Assembly (NCBI RefSeq): GCF_029379315.1
Contig: NZ_JAQYWQ010000065.1
Coordinates: 1 to 40,164 of the forward strand
Reading direction: 5' to 3'
DNA length: 40,164 bases
Source of the DNA: Nostoc sp. S13
Lineage (GTDB): Bacteria; Cyanobacteriota; Cyanobacteriia; Cyanobacteriales; Nostocaceae
Position numbers and translations under genes: made by a program. Below are positions 16,074 through 25,091 of this stretch, piece by piece; position 1 is the stretch's first letter, and every line of letters begins with the position of its first letter. The notes beneath the pieces were generated by a model. That model was not told the origin of the DNA. It saw nothing but the letters and a program-made list of their open reading frames with translations, and did not search any database.

Positions 16074-18377
16074 ATGTCTAATCCACTATCCGTTATTATC
16101 AATCCGCCTGGAATTCAATATGGGATGCCAGGAGATATTGTATCACTTTATGCTGTGGTGATTAATGAGGGCGACCAAAGTGCTGTTATCGACTTATTTT
16201 TTACTTTTGATGAGACATTTCAAAAAATCAGTGGCTGGTCTGCTTCTCCAAAAGCTAGTTTAGCAGTGGCACCGAAAGAAAGTAGCAGCGAAGTTACGTT
16301 TAATTTTGAAATCCCAGTTGATGCTTTAGCGGGTACTTATGATTATACTTTTGTCGTAGATTCTCCAGAACACTATCCGCAAGATACTCCAATAAACTTT
16401 CCTGGGCAACTCAAAGTTTTGCTCAAAGAACAAACTATTATCCGCGCTTTTGACCCAACTTTTTCGATTATACCTGCCACAAATCCAAATAAACTTATAA
16501 CTTATAGACTTGACCAACCTTTACAAGTGGTGATAAAAGTCGAAAATCGCTCGAACCGTGTAGACAGATTTCGCTTGACGTGTCCAGATTTAGATGAAAA
16601 TTGGTTTAAAATATCTTACCCTGCTAGTGGGTTCGAGGGAGTAGGCTTATTTGATGTTAATGCACTGGAACTTAACCCTAATTCTGAAGGTGAAATCTCT
16701 TTAGAATTTCGTCCTCCTATTGATACTCTCGCTGGTAGCTATTCTCCAACGATTCGCTTGCTTTCAGAAAATAATCCAGACTTAACACTGCTAGATTTAA
16801 TATACATTAATTTACCGGCAAACTATCAGTTAGGTATAGAACTTAATACTACTTTAGGAAAAGTTAGCCGTAAAGATGGCATCTATGAATTAGTACTTAA
16901 TAATCAAGGTAACTTGATACGGGAACTATTTTTTGATGCGAAAACAAGGGATGAAGAAGAACTTTGCACCTACAAATTTAACCCTACTGAATTAAAATTA
17001 TTACCGAATATAACCGAAAAAGCAATTCTTCGAGTTAAACCACGCCCTTGGTGGCGCCGACCATTTTTCGGTCAATCTTTACCGATCAATTTTGAAGTTA
17101 ATATTACAGATAAGCAAAGCTATCCTTTGGCTAACGCATCTCCTCAAGCCACTTTATTATGGAAAGCGCGTCCTTGGTGGCAATTTTTACTGTTAATTTT
17201 ACTAGGGTTGGGGTTATTTACGGGTATTGCATATATGATTTGGAGACTTTTGCACCCAGACCCGTTAAGAATTGAAAGTTTTAGTAGTGATAACCCAAAA
17301 ATAACTGAAGGTAATGAAGTTAACTTAAACTGGAAAATTGATAATTATAAGAGACTGAAAAATCTAGTAGTGATAACTAAGAAACCACCAAATAATGACC
17401 CTATATTCAATTATGATAACAATAGTATTAATCAGTTAATTAATAAAAATCAGAATAATCCTAATCCTCCCTGTAATGTAACCCAAGAAGAATTAATATG
17501 TAATCGCGTTCCCACTGGAATTAACGGAGCAGGTGAATACGTTTTTGAACTCAAAGCTTCTTATCTACAAAATCCACCTTTTTTTAACCGTATAATTGAA
17601 ACCGATCCTAAAACGGCTGAAGTGGAAGTTGCAAAAAAAGAAATAGCAGAAGTAGTAGAATTAAAAGCAAATAAACGACAATATCAAAAAGGCGAAAAAG
17701 TAAATTTGAGGTGGAAAATTACACATCCAGAGTTAGTTTTTAAAGTTATAATTCATCTCAAAACTGCTGATAATTTAGAACCAATTCAGCCTGTAAACAT
17801 CCAATTTCAAGATAAAGAAGGTAAAGTGATTAACGACCCTAAAACTCAGAATATTTGTCGACAAAATTCTCCAGATAGACAATTCTTTAAATGCAGTATT
17901 GATATTTCAGTCAATAAAATTGGACGTTTTATTCCCGAAATAATAGTTGAAACTTTTAAGGTATTCGATAGAAATAGTACTAAACAAGCTGACAGTAAAA
18001 TTGAAATAGTAGCAAAACCTTTCAAGATTGCATTTTTCAAAATAAATGGCAAAGATAGCACCGACCAGGCAAATATAGTTTTGAATGAAGGAGAGAACGT
18101 TGCTTTAAGCTGGAACGTAGATGGAGAAAATATTCAAGTTAAACTCGACCCCTATGGAAATGTGAAACCTATTGACACAAAGTCATTTCTTAATATCAGT
18201 AACTTTCCCCAAAAAGTCGCGCTTCAAGTAACTGATGCATCTGGTAAACAGGAAGAAAGAGCATTTTTTATCACCGTTAAATCGAAACTCACTCCGAGGT
18301 CTAACTTAGTTACACCTGCTCCCTCACCTACACAAAATATCTTTAAACCTTTTCCTCGTTCTAACTTATCCCGTTAA
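16074..18377 (+). CDS. Ig-like - TM - Ig-like membrane protein of the CIS locus
   Basis: 767 aa from ATG 16074 (MSNPLSVIINPPG). The frame is open back to an ATG at 16008, but those 22 codons include a GTCTCGCGTCTCTAG palindrome fragment and have no counterpart in the sibling gene, so the later start is preferred. N-terminal Ig-like domains (VSLYAVVINEGDQSAVIDLFF; VVIKVENRSNRVDRFRL; YELVLNNQGNLIRELFF) resemble those of the 13752 product. A TM helix follows at about residues 369-392 (WWQFLLLILLGLGLFTGIAYMIW). The C-terminal half has two or three more Ig-like units (GNEVNLNWKI; GEKVNLRWKI; GENVALSWNV) and a Pro/Ser-rich tail. It is probably the partner of the WD40 protein at the membrane. It is the last gene of the rightward operon. 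Confidence 0.8.
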   Translation: MSNPLSVIINPPGIQYGMPGDIVSLYAVVINEGDQSAVIDLFFTFDETFQKISGWSASPKASLAVAPKESSSEVTFNFEIPVDALAGTYDYTFVVDSPEHYPQDTPINFPGQLKVLLKEQTIIRAFDPTFSIIPATNPNKLITYRLDQPLQVVIKVENRSNRVDRFRLTCPDLDENWFKISYPASGFEGVGLFDVNALELNPNSEGEISLEFRPPIDTLAGSYSPTIRLLSENNPDLTLLDLIYINLPANYQLGIELNTTLGKVSRKDGIYELVLNNQGNLIRELFFDAKTRDEEELCTYKFNPTELKLLPNITEKAILRVKPRPWWRRPFFGQSLPINFEVNITDKQSYPLANASPQATLLWKARPWWQFLLLILLGLGLFTGIAYMIWRLLHPDPLRIESFSSDNPKITEGNEVNLNWKIDNYKRLKNLVVITKKPPNNDPIFNYDNNSINQLINKNQNNPNPPCNVTQEELICNRVPTGINGAGEYVFELKASYLQNPPFFNRIIETDPKTAEVEVAKKEIAEVVELKANKRQYQKGEKVNLRWKITHPELVFKVIIHLKTADNLEPIQPVNIQFQDKEGKVINDPKTQNICRQNSPDRQFFKCSIDISVNKIGRFIPEIIVETFKVFDRNSTKQADSKIEIVAKPFKIAFFKINGKDSTDQANIVLNEGENVALSWNVDGENIQVKLDPYGNVKPIDTKSFLNISNFPQKVALQVTDASGKQEERAFFITVKSKLTPRSNLVTPAPSPTQNIFKPFPRSNLSR

Positions 18378-18563
18378 GTCTCAAAAAGCTTGCTCCTAAA
18401 GGATTCTGGATAAACCACAGCATATACGGTACAGTGATTGAAATTAGATATTTAAATTATTTTTCTTGAGCAATCAAATAATGTTAAAAAAGCAAGAGGC
18501 GACAGGTTAAAAGGTATTGAAAATTTTCCTTTTCTTGGTGGACGCGTTGGCATTAAAAATTAA

Positions 18564-19298
18564 CTAAAGCATTTTTTCTAAGAATTGCTTGGCCCTTTGG
18601 GACTGAGGATTTTGAAAAAACTTGTTGGGAGTAGTATCTTCTGCTAAAATCCCTCGATCGAGAAACATAATTCGACTAGCTACAACTCTAGCAAACCCCA
18701 TTTCATGGGTAACTATCGCCATTGTTATCCCTGTTTGAGCTAAATCTTTTATCACTTGGAGCACATCTTTGACCATTTCTGGGTCTAAAGCAGAGGTGGG
18801 TTCATCAAATAGAATCATCTCTGGTGACATTGCCAAAGTGCGGGCTATAGCTACCCTTTGTTTCTGTCCCCCTGATAGTTTGGATGGAAAAACATCTGCT
18901 TTTTCCTCTAAGCCCACCTTTGTTAATAGCTCCATCCCTTTATTTTGGGCTAATTGCGGATCTACTCCTTTCACTTTGATCGGAGCATAGGTGACATTTT
19001 GCAATACTGTCATGTGAGGAAATAGATTAAAGTGTTGAAACACCATCACCAGCTGTTGACGAACCTTGGCAATGTTTACCTTGGGATGAGTGATTTCTTG
19101 CTCTTGAAAATAGATTCTACCTTTAGTGGGGCGTTCTAACAAGTTCATGCACCGCAGAAAGGTAGATTTACCCGAACCAGAAGGCCCAAGAATAGCAACA
19201 ACTTCTCCCTGGTGAATCTCTGTAGAAATATCTTTGAGTACGTCGAGTTTGCCAAAAGATTTACACAAGAATTCTGTCCGAATTATGACTTTACTCAC
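18564..19298 (-). CDS. glnQ: Polar amino-acid ABC transporter ATP-binding protein (GlnQ/BgtA type)
   Basis: A 244-aa ABC ATPase. Walker A is GPSGSGKST (38-46), the signature is LSGGQKQRVAIA, Walker B is ILFDEPTSALDPE, and the H-loop is VTHEMGFA. The LxFDEPTSALDPEMV pattern and length are typical of the glutamine/glutamate/basic amino-acid subfamily. It overlaps the end of the fused binding-protein/permease gene by 8 bp, so the two form one importer. The exact substrate cannot be read from sequence. The gene converges with the CIS operon, separated by 186 bp. Confidence 0.93.
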   Translation of the reverse strand: MSKVIIRTEFLCKSFGKLDVLKDISTEIHQGEVVAILGPSGSGKSTFLRCMNLLERPTKGRIYFQEQEITHPKVNIAKVRQQLVMVFQHFNLFPHMTVLQNVTYAPIKVKGVDPQLAQNKGMELLTKVGLEEKADVFPSKLSGGQKQRVAIARTLAMSPEMILFDEPTSALDPEMVKDVLQVIKDLAQTGITMAIVTHEMGFARVVASRIMFLDRGILAEDTTPNKFFQNPQSQRAKQFLEKML

Positions 19299-20781
19299 TT
19301 TGTCTTAACTTCCTTTCTAAAACGGATGCACTCCTAGTCAGACCCATAACTAAAATATAGTAGATGAACCCCGCAAACAGCAGAGGTTCAAAATAAATAT
19401 ACTTATTTGCACCAACAATTTGGGCACTGCGTAATATTTCCACTACACCAATTGTTGATACCAAAGCTGAGTCTTTCAACAATCCAATAGTTTCATTCAC
19501 CAATGCAGGTAGAATGTTCTTCAATGCTTGGGGCAAAATTATGTCCCACATCATCAAGTGATAAGGAACACCCATAGACATCGCCGCCTCAGTTTGTCCT
19601 TTGTCTACTGCTTGAATTCCACCCCGGATGGTTTCTGACATATAAGCCCCAGAGTTGAGGGTAAAAGTTAGCACCCCTGCTTCTAAAGCCGAGATATCAT
19701 AACCTGTCAACTGGGGTGTGGCATAGTAAACCAAAGCCAACTGTAACAGCAGGGGCGTGCCTCGAAATACGGAGGTGTAGGCGTTGGCAAGCCAGGTGAA
19801 AGGCTTGATGCCAGTGATTTTGCACAAAGAAAGAACTGTACCCCAAATTAACCCTAGAAATACTGACAAGAGCGTAAACAACAACGTCAAAGGGATGCCT
19901 TTGAGGATAAAAGGAATGTCTGGGATAATTCTGGTAAAGTCTAAATTTAGCTCGTTTTTAGCAGGAGGTTTAGAAGATGTAGCGGTTGCTCTTGTTTGCG
20001 AAAACCATTTAGTGACTAATTTTTCTAGTTCTTTTTTGGACTTCATTTGTTGCAGGACTTTATTAAAAGGTTTGACTAAGCCTGAACCTTTAGGAAAAGC
20101 GATCGCCGAGCCACTCACCTCGTCAGAGGGAATAACATTAAACTCTAAATCTGGGTTGGCTTGGGCGAATCCTCTAGCAACCGTGTCCTCAACAATTGCT
20201 GCATCTATTCGCCCCGACTTGATTTCCTGAATTACTTCTGGTACTCTATTAAGTTGTTTTAGCTGAATACCTGTAACTTTTTGGGCAATTTTTTTAGCAT
20301 TTTGCTCTTGGATAGTCCCTAGTTGTACCCCAACTTTTTTAAAAGCTAGGTCTTTGGTCTGTTTGAGATTGCTATTTTTAGGAGCGACAATCGTATCTTT
20401 TGCTTGGTAATAAATAATTGAAAAATCAACATTTTTCTGACGTTCTGGGGTGGGAGTCATGCCAGCCATAACAAAGTCAGCCCGCTTCGCTTGCAGTGCC
20501 GGAATTAATCCATTAAAATCTGATTCTATTACCTGGAGTTTGAATCCTAATTCTTGAGCAAGAGTCTTGGCAATATCTACATCAAAGCCAACAATTTGCC
20601 TCTCTCCCTGCTTAGTATCATAAAACTCATAAGGTGGATAATCTGGGGAAGTAATCATCGTCAGTGTGTCTTTGCCTAAAGATGAAGCTGCTTTTAAAGA
20701 ATGGCTATAACCTGTAATGATACTAATTAATGCCATTGTTACAAGCAGCATCGTTAATAACCATACTTTTCTTTGATTCAT
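19291..20781 (-). CDS. Fused substrate-binding protein/permease for polar amino acids (BgtB/GlnHP type)
   Basis: A 496-aa protein. A hydrophobic N-terminal signal/anchor lies at about 8-28, followed by a family 3 extracellular solute-binding domain at about 38-265 (LTMITSPDYPPYEFYD, VGFDVDIAKTLAQELGF, VGVQLGTIQEQNA). The C-terminal permease lies at about 285-490 with several TM helices and the EAA-type loop (EAAMSMGVPYHLMMWDIILPQALKNILPAL). Binding protein and permease in one chain is the cyanobacterial BgtB-like arrangement. It is followed by the matching ATPase with an 8-bp overlap. It likely imports glutamine, glutamate or basic amino acids. Confidence 0.92.
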   Translation of the reverse strand: MNQRKVWLLTMLLVTMALISIITGYSHSLKAASSLGKDTLTMITSPDYPPYEFYDTKQGERQIVGFDVDIAKTLAQELGFKLQVIESDFNGLIPALQAKRADFVMAGMTPTPERQKNVDFSIIYYQAKDTIVAPKNSNLKQTKDLAFKKVGVQLGTIQEQNAKKIAQKVTGIQLKQLNRVPEVIQEIKSGRIDAAIVEDTVARGFAQANPDLEFNVIPSDEVSGSAIAFPKGSGLVKPFNKVLQQMKSKKELEKLVTKWFSQTRATATSSKPPAKNELNLDFTRIIPDIPFILKGIPLTLLFTLLSVFLGLIWGTVLSLCKITGIKPFTWLANAYTSVFRGTPLLLQLALVYYATPQLTGYDISALEAGVLTFTLNSGAYMSETIRGGIQAVDKGQTEAAMSMGVPYHLMMWDIILPQALKNILPALVNETIGLLKDSALVSTIGVVEILRSAQIVGANKYIYFEPLLFAGFIYYILVMGLTRSASVLERKLRQSE

Positions 20782-21305
20782 GAATTTGATAATTATTTAG
20801 TCGTGTAGATAGTTTTTAATTTTATTAAGATGATATCTAATATCATTAGCTGTAGAAACATTCTTTAATAATTTGGCGGTGTTCTCAATACTATCTCCAC
20901 TACTGGCTGCTTTTATAAGATATAAAAAAATTTTTGGTTTACTGATAGAGGTCATCGTGCAGCTGTAACACAAGACTTGGTGTGAAAGGGATATAAGCGT
21001 AGCTAGTGTGAATGCTCGTCAGCAGCAATTTCTTGTTAAGAGCGATCGCTTGACTACCCATTAAATTACTTTTGCTGCCACTTTACCTAATGCTCCCTCC
21101 AAACAGCTGGTAAATTCTGATCAGCGATGCCTAGTTTGGGCTGTGACGCTTGAACACGAACAGTGTGTCGCAGACAAGACTCGCTGTTTGTGTTCGGTGA
21201 CGCAACGGCAGTTCCAACCGAATATCAAATAACTTGAACAATTTTGATGGGGAAGTTAAGCTCACAACTTGTTCCAGATTAAATTTGTACAACTTATTTT
21301 TACAT
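20782..21305. other. Region without intact gene upstream of the amino-acid transporter
   Basis: 524 bp without a convincing ORF. It contains an imperfect inverted repeat (GAACACGAACAG at 21152-21163 with CTGTTTGTGTTC at 21184-21195, one wobble) and a HIP1 octamer near 21042. The part next to 20781 should hold the transporter promoter. The rest looks like decayed sequence running into the fragments to the right. Confidence 0.45.
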
Positions 21306-21413
21306 GATGCCTTAGCTCGCATTGTCGAAGATGGCACCGATGACGAATTACTAGCAAAAGGTGGTGCTTACTATAGTTCTGAAAAATGCAGGCGGGTGGA
21401 TTTTTGCCTGTAG
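21306..21413 (+). pseudogene. Possible 3' remnant of an ABC exporter gene
   Basis: The frame from 21306 reads DALARIVEDGTDDELLAKGGAYY and then degenerates to a TAG at 21411-21413. The core RIVEDGTDDELLAKGGAYY matches the conserved C-terminal end of ABC exporter ATPases (GRIVEDGTHDELLAKGG.Y). Nothing upstream in this frame looks like the rest of the ATPase, so this would be a short remnant. Confidence 0.4.
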
Positions 21414-21435
21414 AAGCCGCTCACAGTGGCAAAGT

Positions 21436-21642
21436 ATGAAGTTGACTGCCAAAAAGGAGGACAAGGAATTGCTAAGAGTCCATAGCGAAAATGAACTAGA
21501 ATTAACTGCTGACGTGCTGGTAATTGGTGGTGGCCCTGCCGCCGCATGGGCAGCATGGGCAGCCGCATCCCAAGGTGTCAAAGTAATCATTGTATCTTTA
21601 GTTTTTCGCCACTCAAAAAGATTTTGGGCGGCGAAAACTTAG
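21436..21642 (+). pseudogene. 5' remnant of an FAD-dependent oxidoreductase
   Basis: From Met at 21436 the frame gives a short leader and then a Rossmann dinucleotide-binding motif, LTADVLVIGGGPAAAWAAWAAASQGVKVIIV. After about 50 residues the sequence loses resemblance and stops at 21640-21642. Flavoprotein subunits of this type run to several hundred residues, so this is a truncated N-terminus. In the tract AAAWAAWAAA a short duplication may have occurred. It abuts the ABC exporter fragment, which marks the stretch as a recombination scar. Confidence 0.6.
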
Positions 21643-21692
21643 GCAAAGATAAAATTATTTTGACTTTTTACGGGGTGTAATGCGTAAACAGT

Positions 21693-21728
21693 AAACTCAG
21701 CGAGTTGCTCACGAAACTCGCTGAGTTT
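21693..21728 (-). terminator. Hairpin terminator candidate for the glutathione transferase gene
   Basis: A perfect 14-bp inverted repeat (21693-21706 with 21715-21728) has an 8-base loop. It sits 30 bp past the stop of the minus-strand gene ending at 21758. Only a short T-rich stretch follows on the minus strand, so termination may be inefficient. Confidence 0.6.
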
Positions 21729-21757
21729 ATTAGATATGTCAATTCTGTAACGCGACG

Positions 21758-22423
21758 CTATGCAGCAACAGGAGTAGCAAATCTAGCATATCGCTCTATG
21801 TAGAACTCCTTACTATTAGTGATCGCCACCACCGAATCACGTTGTTTTAAAGCCTTTTTCCACTGACGTAGACGAGTAAATTCCTCTGGTAGCGCCAAAC
21901 CTCGATAGTGCTTCAGTGCTGACCAACGCTCAAACCAGGGATAAAAGGTAAAATCAACCAGACTGACGGATTCACCAAACCAGTAGGGCCCGTCTCCTAA
22001 TGACTTCCCTAGACCTTCATTTTCGATAAATTCTAGATGTTTGTATAGTTCCTGTTTAGCTGCTTCTTGCTGTTGGATATCGGGACTACGCAAGAGAGCA
22101 GAAAAAGCTGGAACAAATCTAGTATTGGCAAAATCAATCCAGATGCGAGCCTGGGCTTTAGCAATGGCACTGCTAGGCAAAAGAGGCGGATTAGGAAATA
22201 CCTCATTAAGATATTCGTTGATTATTGCCGATTCCCAAACTCGATGATTATTATGTGCGATCGCAGGTACTTTTCCATAAGGAGAAATATCTGTAAATCC
22301 CTCCGGCTTGTTGCTTAAATCAATCTCAATCAAATTAAAGTCGATACCTTTTTCTTGCAACACCAAGCGCGAACGGTGAGCATAAGGACAAACAAGCGCA
22401 CTATATATCTTAATTTCAGCCAT
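21758..22423 (-). CDS. Glutathione S-transferase family protein
   Basis: A 221-aa protein. It has an N-terminal thioredoxin-like GST domain with an active-site CPYAHR motif (Cys12, omega/lambda-like), the cis-Pro KVPAI, and the glutathione-binding ESAIINEYL. The C-terminal helical domain runs from about residue 90 (AQARIWIDFANTRFVPAF). A Cys rather than Ser/Tyr nucleophile suggests thiol transfer or dehalogenation-type chemistry more than classic conjugation. It is transcribed after the arylsulfotransferase-like gene (67 bp gap), possibly in one operon. Confidence 0.92.
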   Translation of the reverse strand: MAEIKIYSALVCPYAHRSRLVLQEKGIDFNLIEIDLSNKPEGFTDISPYGKVPAIAHNNHRVWESAIINEYLNEVFPNPPLLPSSAIAKAQARIWIDFANTRFVPAFSALLRSPDIQQQEAAKQELYKHLEFIENEGLGKSLGDGPYWFGESVSLVDFTFYPWFERWSALKHYRGLALPEEFTRLRQWKKALKQRDSVVAITNSKEFYIERYARFATPVAA

Positions 22424-22490
22424 GTTAATATTCCTCTATGAATAGAATTGGTTTATTAGCAGAATTCCGAATCAAAATCCTCCTGCCTTT

Positions 22491-23612
22491 TTAAAGCCAA
22501 GGCACTTCTTCAGCTGCATAACGGAAGGCGCGGAAGACTGAATTTTGCTCCCCACCCGCCACTGCTGATTTCTCACCAAGATTTCGAGCCGCAAAGTGGG
22601 GGTTGATATATTCCCAAACAATCTCTTTTGTAACTGTCACCTCAAATATGCGGCCAAAAGCACCTTCTGTAATTAAAGTGTTGCCATTCGCTAGACGCTG
22701 TGCGCCTGATATATACGAACTGAAGAAATTTTGAGGTGGGTTGTCGGTGTACTCCCAAACTATTTCTTTAGTTTGACGGTTGACTTCAATTACACGAGAG
22801 AAATTTAGCGCCGTGTGACGGCGATGTGCGCCATTGTCAAAAATCAGTATATTGCCGTTAGCTAATTCGTTAGGAAAGTGCTGCTGTGCTAATACGTCAT
22901 CTGCAAGTGTCCAGATAATCTCTCCTGTGTTGCGATCGATAATTACGACGGTAGAGATGTTACGAAAGCTCACTATAATATTGCCGTCAGCGAGTTCGCC
23001 TACAGTATTACCATGAGTCCATTCATGTCTTTGATCCTGGGGAGTGATGGTAAAAATATCTGGATTTAGATGTTCGTGGGCGTGCCAAGTCCAGACAATC
23101 TCACCAGCAGGAGTAACTTCGTAAAGCACATCAGCATAGATATCACCGTCTGCTTCTGTTCCCGGTACGCCGCCTTTGATCCGAGGAATCAAAGATTGAG
23201 GTATCTTTTCAATGGCTAATAAAATGGTATTGCCGTTACGTAGTCTGCGCCCATCGTGATGATGATCTGGATGTTTGTACTCCCAGATAATATTTCCCTT
23301 AGGATCTGCCTCTAAGACAACGCCACCTTTAAAAGCCGCCCACAAAGGAAAATGTGGCGGAATATCTAGTGTCTTACCATTATAAAAAAGGTTGCCGTTA
23401 GGTAAGAGATAACCATATAAACCTGGTGAATACGGCAGATTCCACTGATGTACCACTTCTCCTTCTAGATTCAGAAGATAGACTTCTCCGTTACCGGTAA
23501 GTGGAGTAAAAAGTGTATACCCTTTGAATACTTTGTCAGGATTATAAGCCCTTAAACCAGTACCCCGCCGACGAATACTATTTTGGTCAACTGGTGCTGT
23601 TGCGATCGTCAT
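22491..23612 (-). CDS. Arylsulfotransferase-like (ASST family) beta-propeller protein
   Basis: A 373-aa protein built of repeated propeller blades of the form GEIVWTW/NIIWEYKHP/EIVWEYTDNP alternating with LANGNTLI/LADGNIIV/LRNGNTILL. This is the hallmark of the arylsulfotransferase (ASST, PF05935/PF14269) group. Several His are placed as in the family (HHHDGRRLRNGN, RHEWTHGN), but I cannot confirm the catalytic His without alignment. There is no signal peptide, so it should be cytoplasmic, unlike periplasmic AssT. Neighbouring genes are redox/detoxification types, and an organosulfur operon lies about 10 kb away. Confidence 0.8.
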   Translation of the reverse strand: MTIATAPVDQNSIRRRGTGLRAYNPDKVFKGYTLFTPLTGNGEVYLLNLEGEVVHQWNLPYSPGLYGYLLPNGNLFYNGKTLDIPPHFPLWAAFKGGVVLEADPKGNIIWEYKHPDHHHDGRRLRNGNTILLAIEKIPQSLIPRIKGGVPGTEADGDIYADVLYEVTPAGEIVWTWHAHEHLNPDIFTITPQDQRHEWTHGNTVGELADGNIIVSFRNISTVVIIDRNTGEIIWTLADDVLAQQHFPNELANGNILIFDNGAHRRHTALNFSRVIEVNRQTKEIVWEYTDNPPQNFFSSYISGAQRLANGNTLITEGAFGRIFEVTVTKEIVWEYINPHFAARNLGEKSAVAGGEQNSVFRAFRYAAEEVPWL

Positions 23613-23720
23613 AATTCTAAGTAGCTATCATGAATTGTGTAGACTAATAACGTCTGAAAAACTGACTAGGAACTGTTTTTAACTCCTAAATTTAGATTGC
23701 TTTGTCGATTAATCGCGTCT

Positions 23721-24758
23721 CTATGGTGCTGGACTCGGATATTGACTATGAACTGCGTCCAATTCTGAGAGAATTTCTTTGTCGAGAACTACATTGATAC
23801 TTTCTATATTCTCTTTGAGTTGTTCTAGTGTGGTAGCACCAATAATTGTACTAGCGACAAACCAACGACTTCGCACAAATGCGATCGCTAATTGTGCAGG
23901 ACTTAGTTGATGGCGTTTGGCAATTTCTACATAAGCTGCTACTGCTTTGCTAACATTTGGTTTTAAATATCGTTGACCAAAGTTTTCAAACAAAGTAACT
24001 CTCGCTTTCTCTGGTTTACCGTTGAGGTATTTACCAGTTAAATAGCCAAATCCCAAAGGACTATAAGCTAGTAAAGGAACGTTTTCGTTATAAACTGCTT
24101 CTGCAAGTGCGCCATCAAAAACTCGATTGAGTAAATTGTAGGCATTTTGAATCGATACAACTTTGGGTAATCCTAATTGTTTAGCTGCGTGACTAAATTG
24201 TGCAACGCCCCAAGGAGTTTCATTACTTAAGCCGATATAGCGAATTTTACCTGCATTGATGACATCAGCAAAAACTTCTAGTTGTTCAGTGATCGGAACT
24301 ATTTCCTTTACCTGAGAGGGGTCGAAAACTGTTTGCCCAAAACGAGGGACATAGCGATCGGGCCAATGGATTTGATATAAATCAATATAGTCCGTCTGTA
24401 ATCTTTTCAGACTATCATCTACAGCTTGTTTGATATTGTCCCGGTCAATTGCTTCTGCTCCATTACGCAACCATTTAAAGCCTCGACCCGGGCCCGCAAT
24501 TTTAGTAGCAATTATTAGTTGATCTCGCTGTTGATGTTTTAACCATTCTCCAATGAAAGTTTCAGTTAAGCCGTAGGTTTCAGCACTGGCTGGTACTGGG
24601 TACATCTCAGCCGCATCAATGAAGTTAATTCCCTGTTTAATCGCATAATCTAGCTGCTGATGGGCTTCTTCAATAGTATTTTGCTGCCCATATGTCATAG
24701 TACCAAGACAAATTTCGGAAACTTTTAGGTCACTATTACCTAGTTGGTTGTACAACAT
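23721..24758 (-). CDS. tas: Tas-like aldo/keto reductase
   Basis: 345 aa from ATG 24758 (MLYNQLGNSDLKVSEICLGTMTYG). The frame extends to 24818, but the extra 20 residues have no counterpart in the family. The sequence closely follows E. coli Tas: YGQQNTIEEAHQQLDYAI, FIDAAEMYPVPASAETYGLTE, RYIGLSNETPWGV, LAYSPLGFGYLTGKYLNG, and the terminal SQYPSPAP. The catalytic tetrad is D48, Y53, K86 and H131. It is an NADPH-dependent reductase of carbonyl compounds whose natural substrate is unknown. It is a single gene with about 108 bp to its downstream neighbour. Confidence 0.92.
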   Translation of the reverse strand: MLYNQLGNSDLKVSEICLGTMTYGQQNTIEEAHQQLDYAIKQGINFIDAAEMYPVPASAETYGLTETFIGEWLKHQQRDQLIIATKIAGPGRGFKWLRNGAEAIDRDNIKQAVDDSLKRLQTDYIDLYQIHWPDRYVPRFGQTVFDPSQVKEIVPITEQLEVFADVINAGKIRYIGLSNETPWGVAQFSHAAKQLGLPKVVSIQNAYNLLNRVFDGALAEAVYNENVPLLAYSPLGFGYLTGKYLNGKPEKARVTLFENFGQRYLKPNVSKAVAAYVEIAKRHQLSPAQLAIAFVRSRWFVASTIIGATTLEQLKENIESINVVLDKEILSELDAVHSQYPSPAP

Positions 24759-24935
24759 ATTTTGTGATAATTTTATTATTGAATTGACAAGTTTTATTGA
24801 ACAATTTGTATTGCTCAATAATTACTGCTTAGGCTGCAAACTCTTCTTATCTTAAGAAACAATGATAATTCTTTATATAATACTACGGTATATACATCAA
24901 ATTACCTCTGTTTAAATAAAATTCAGGAACTAATG

Positions 24936-25088
24936 TTAACAAACATCTATTTTGATATTCTGTAAACTGCTGGGTATTGGTGCAGTAGAAGGAAATTCTC
25001 CTGCCCTCTTTACCCTACGCGCAGAGGTATTTTTTCTAGCAGTCTCTAAAAGTTCTTCCCAACTGGATACTGTGTTTTGAATAGACAT
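24936..25088 (-). CDS. Small 50-aa protein next to the methyltransferase
   Basis: ATG at 25088 to TAA at 24936. It begins 3 bp after the methyltransferase stop and has GAGG six bases upstream of its ATG, so it is well placed for coupled translation. The product is MSIQNTVSSWEELLETARKN followed by a basic middle (ARRVKRAG), a Pro/Ser stretch and a C-terminal KIDVC. It has no TM segment and no known family that I recognise. A helix-basic-tail layout with a terminal Cys beside a methyltransferase could be a modified peptide or a small partner protein. It may also be a fortuitous ORF. Confidence 0.5.
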   Translation of the reverse strand: MSIQNTVSSWEELLETARKNTSARRVKRAGEFPSTAPIPSSLQNIKIDVC

Positions 25089-25091
25089 TTT

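Noticed and set aside
1..18377. Prophage
   Set aside because: No integrase, terminase, capsid, portal or lysis genes; the tail genes come with Pvc16-type and signalling proteins typical of injection systems.
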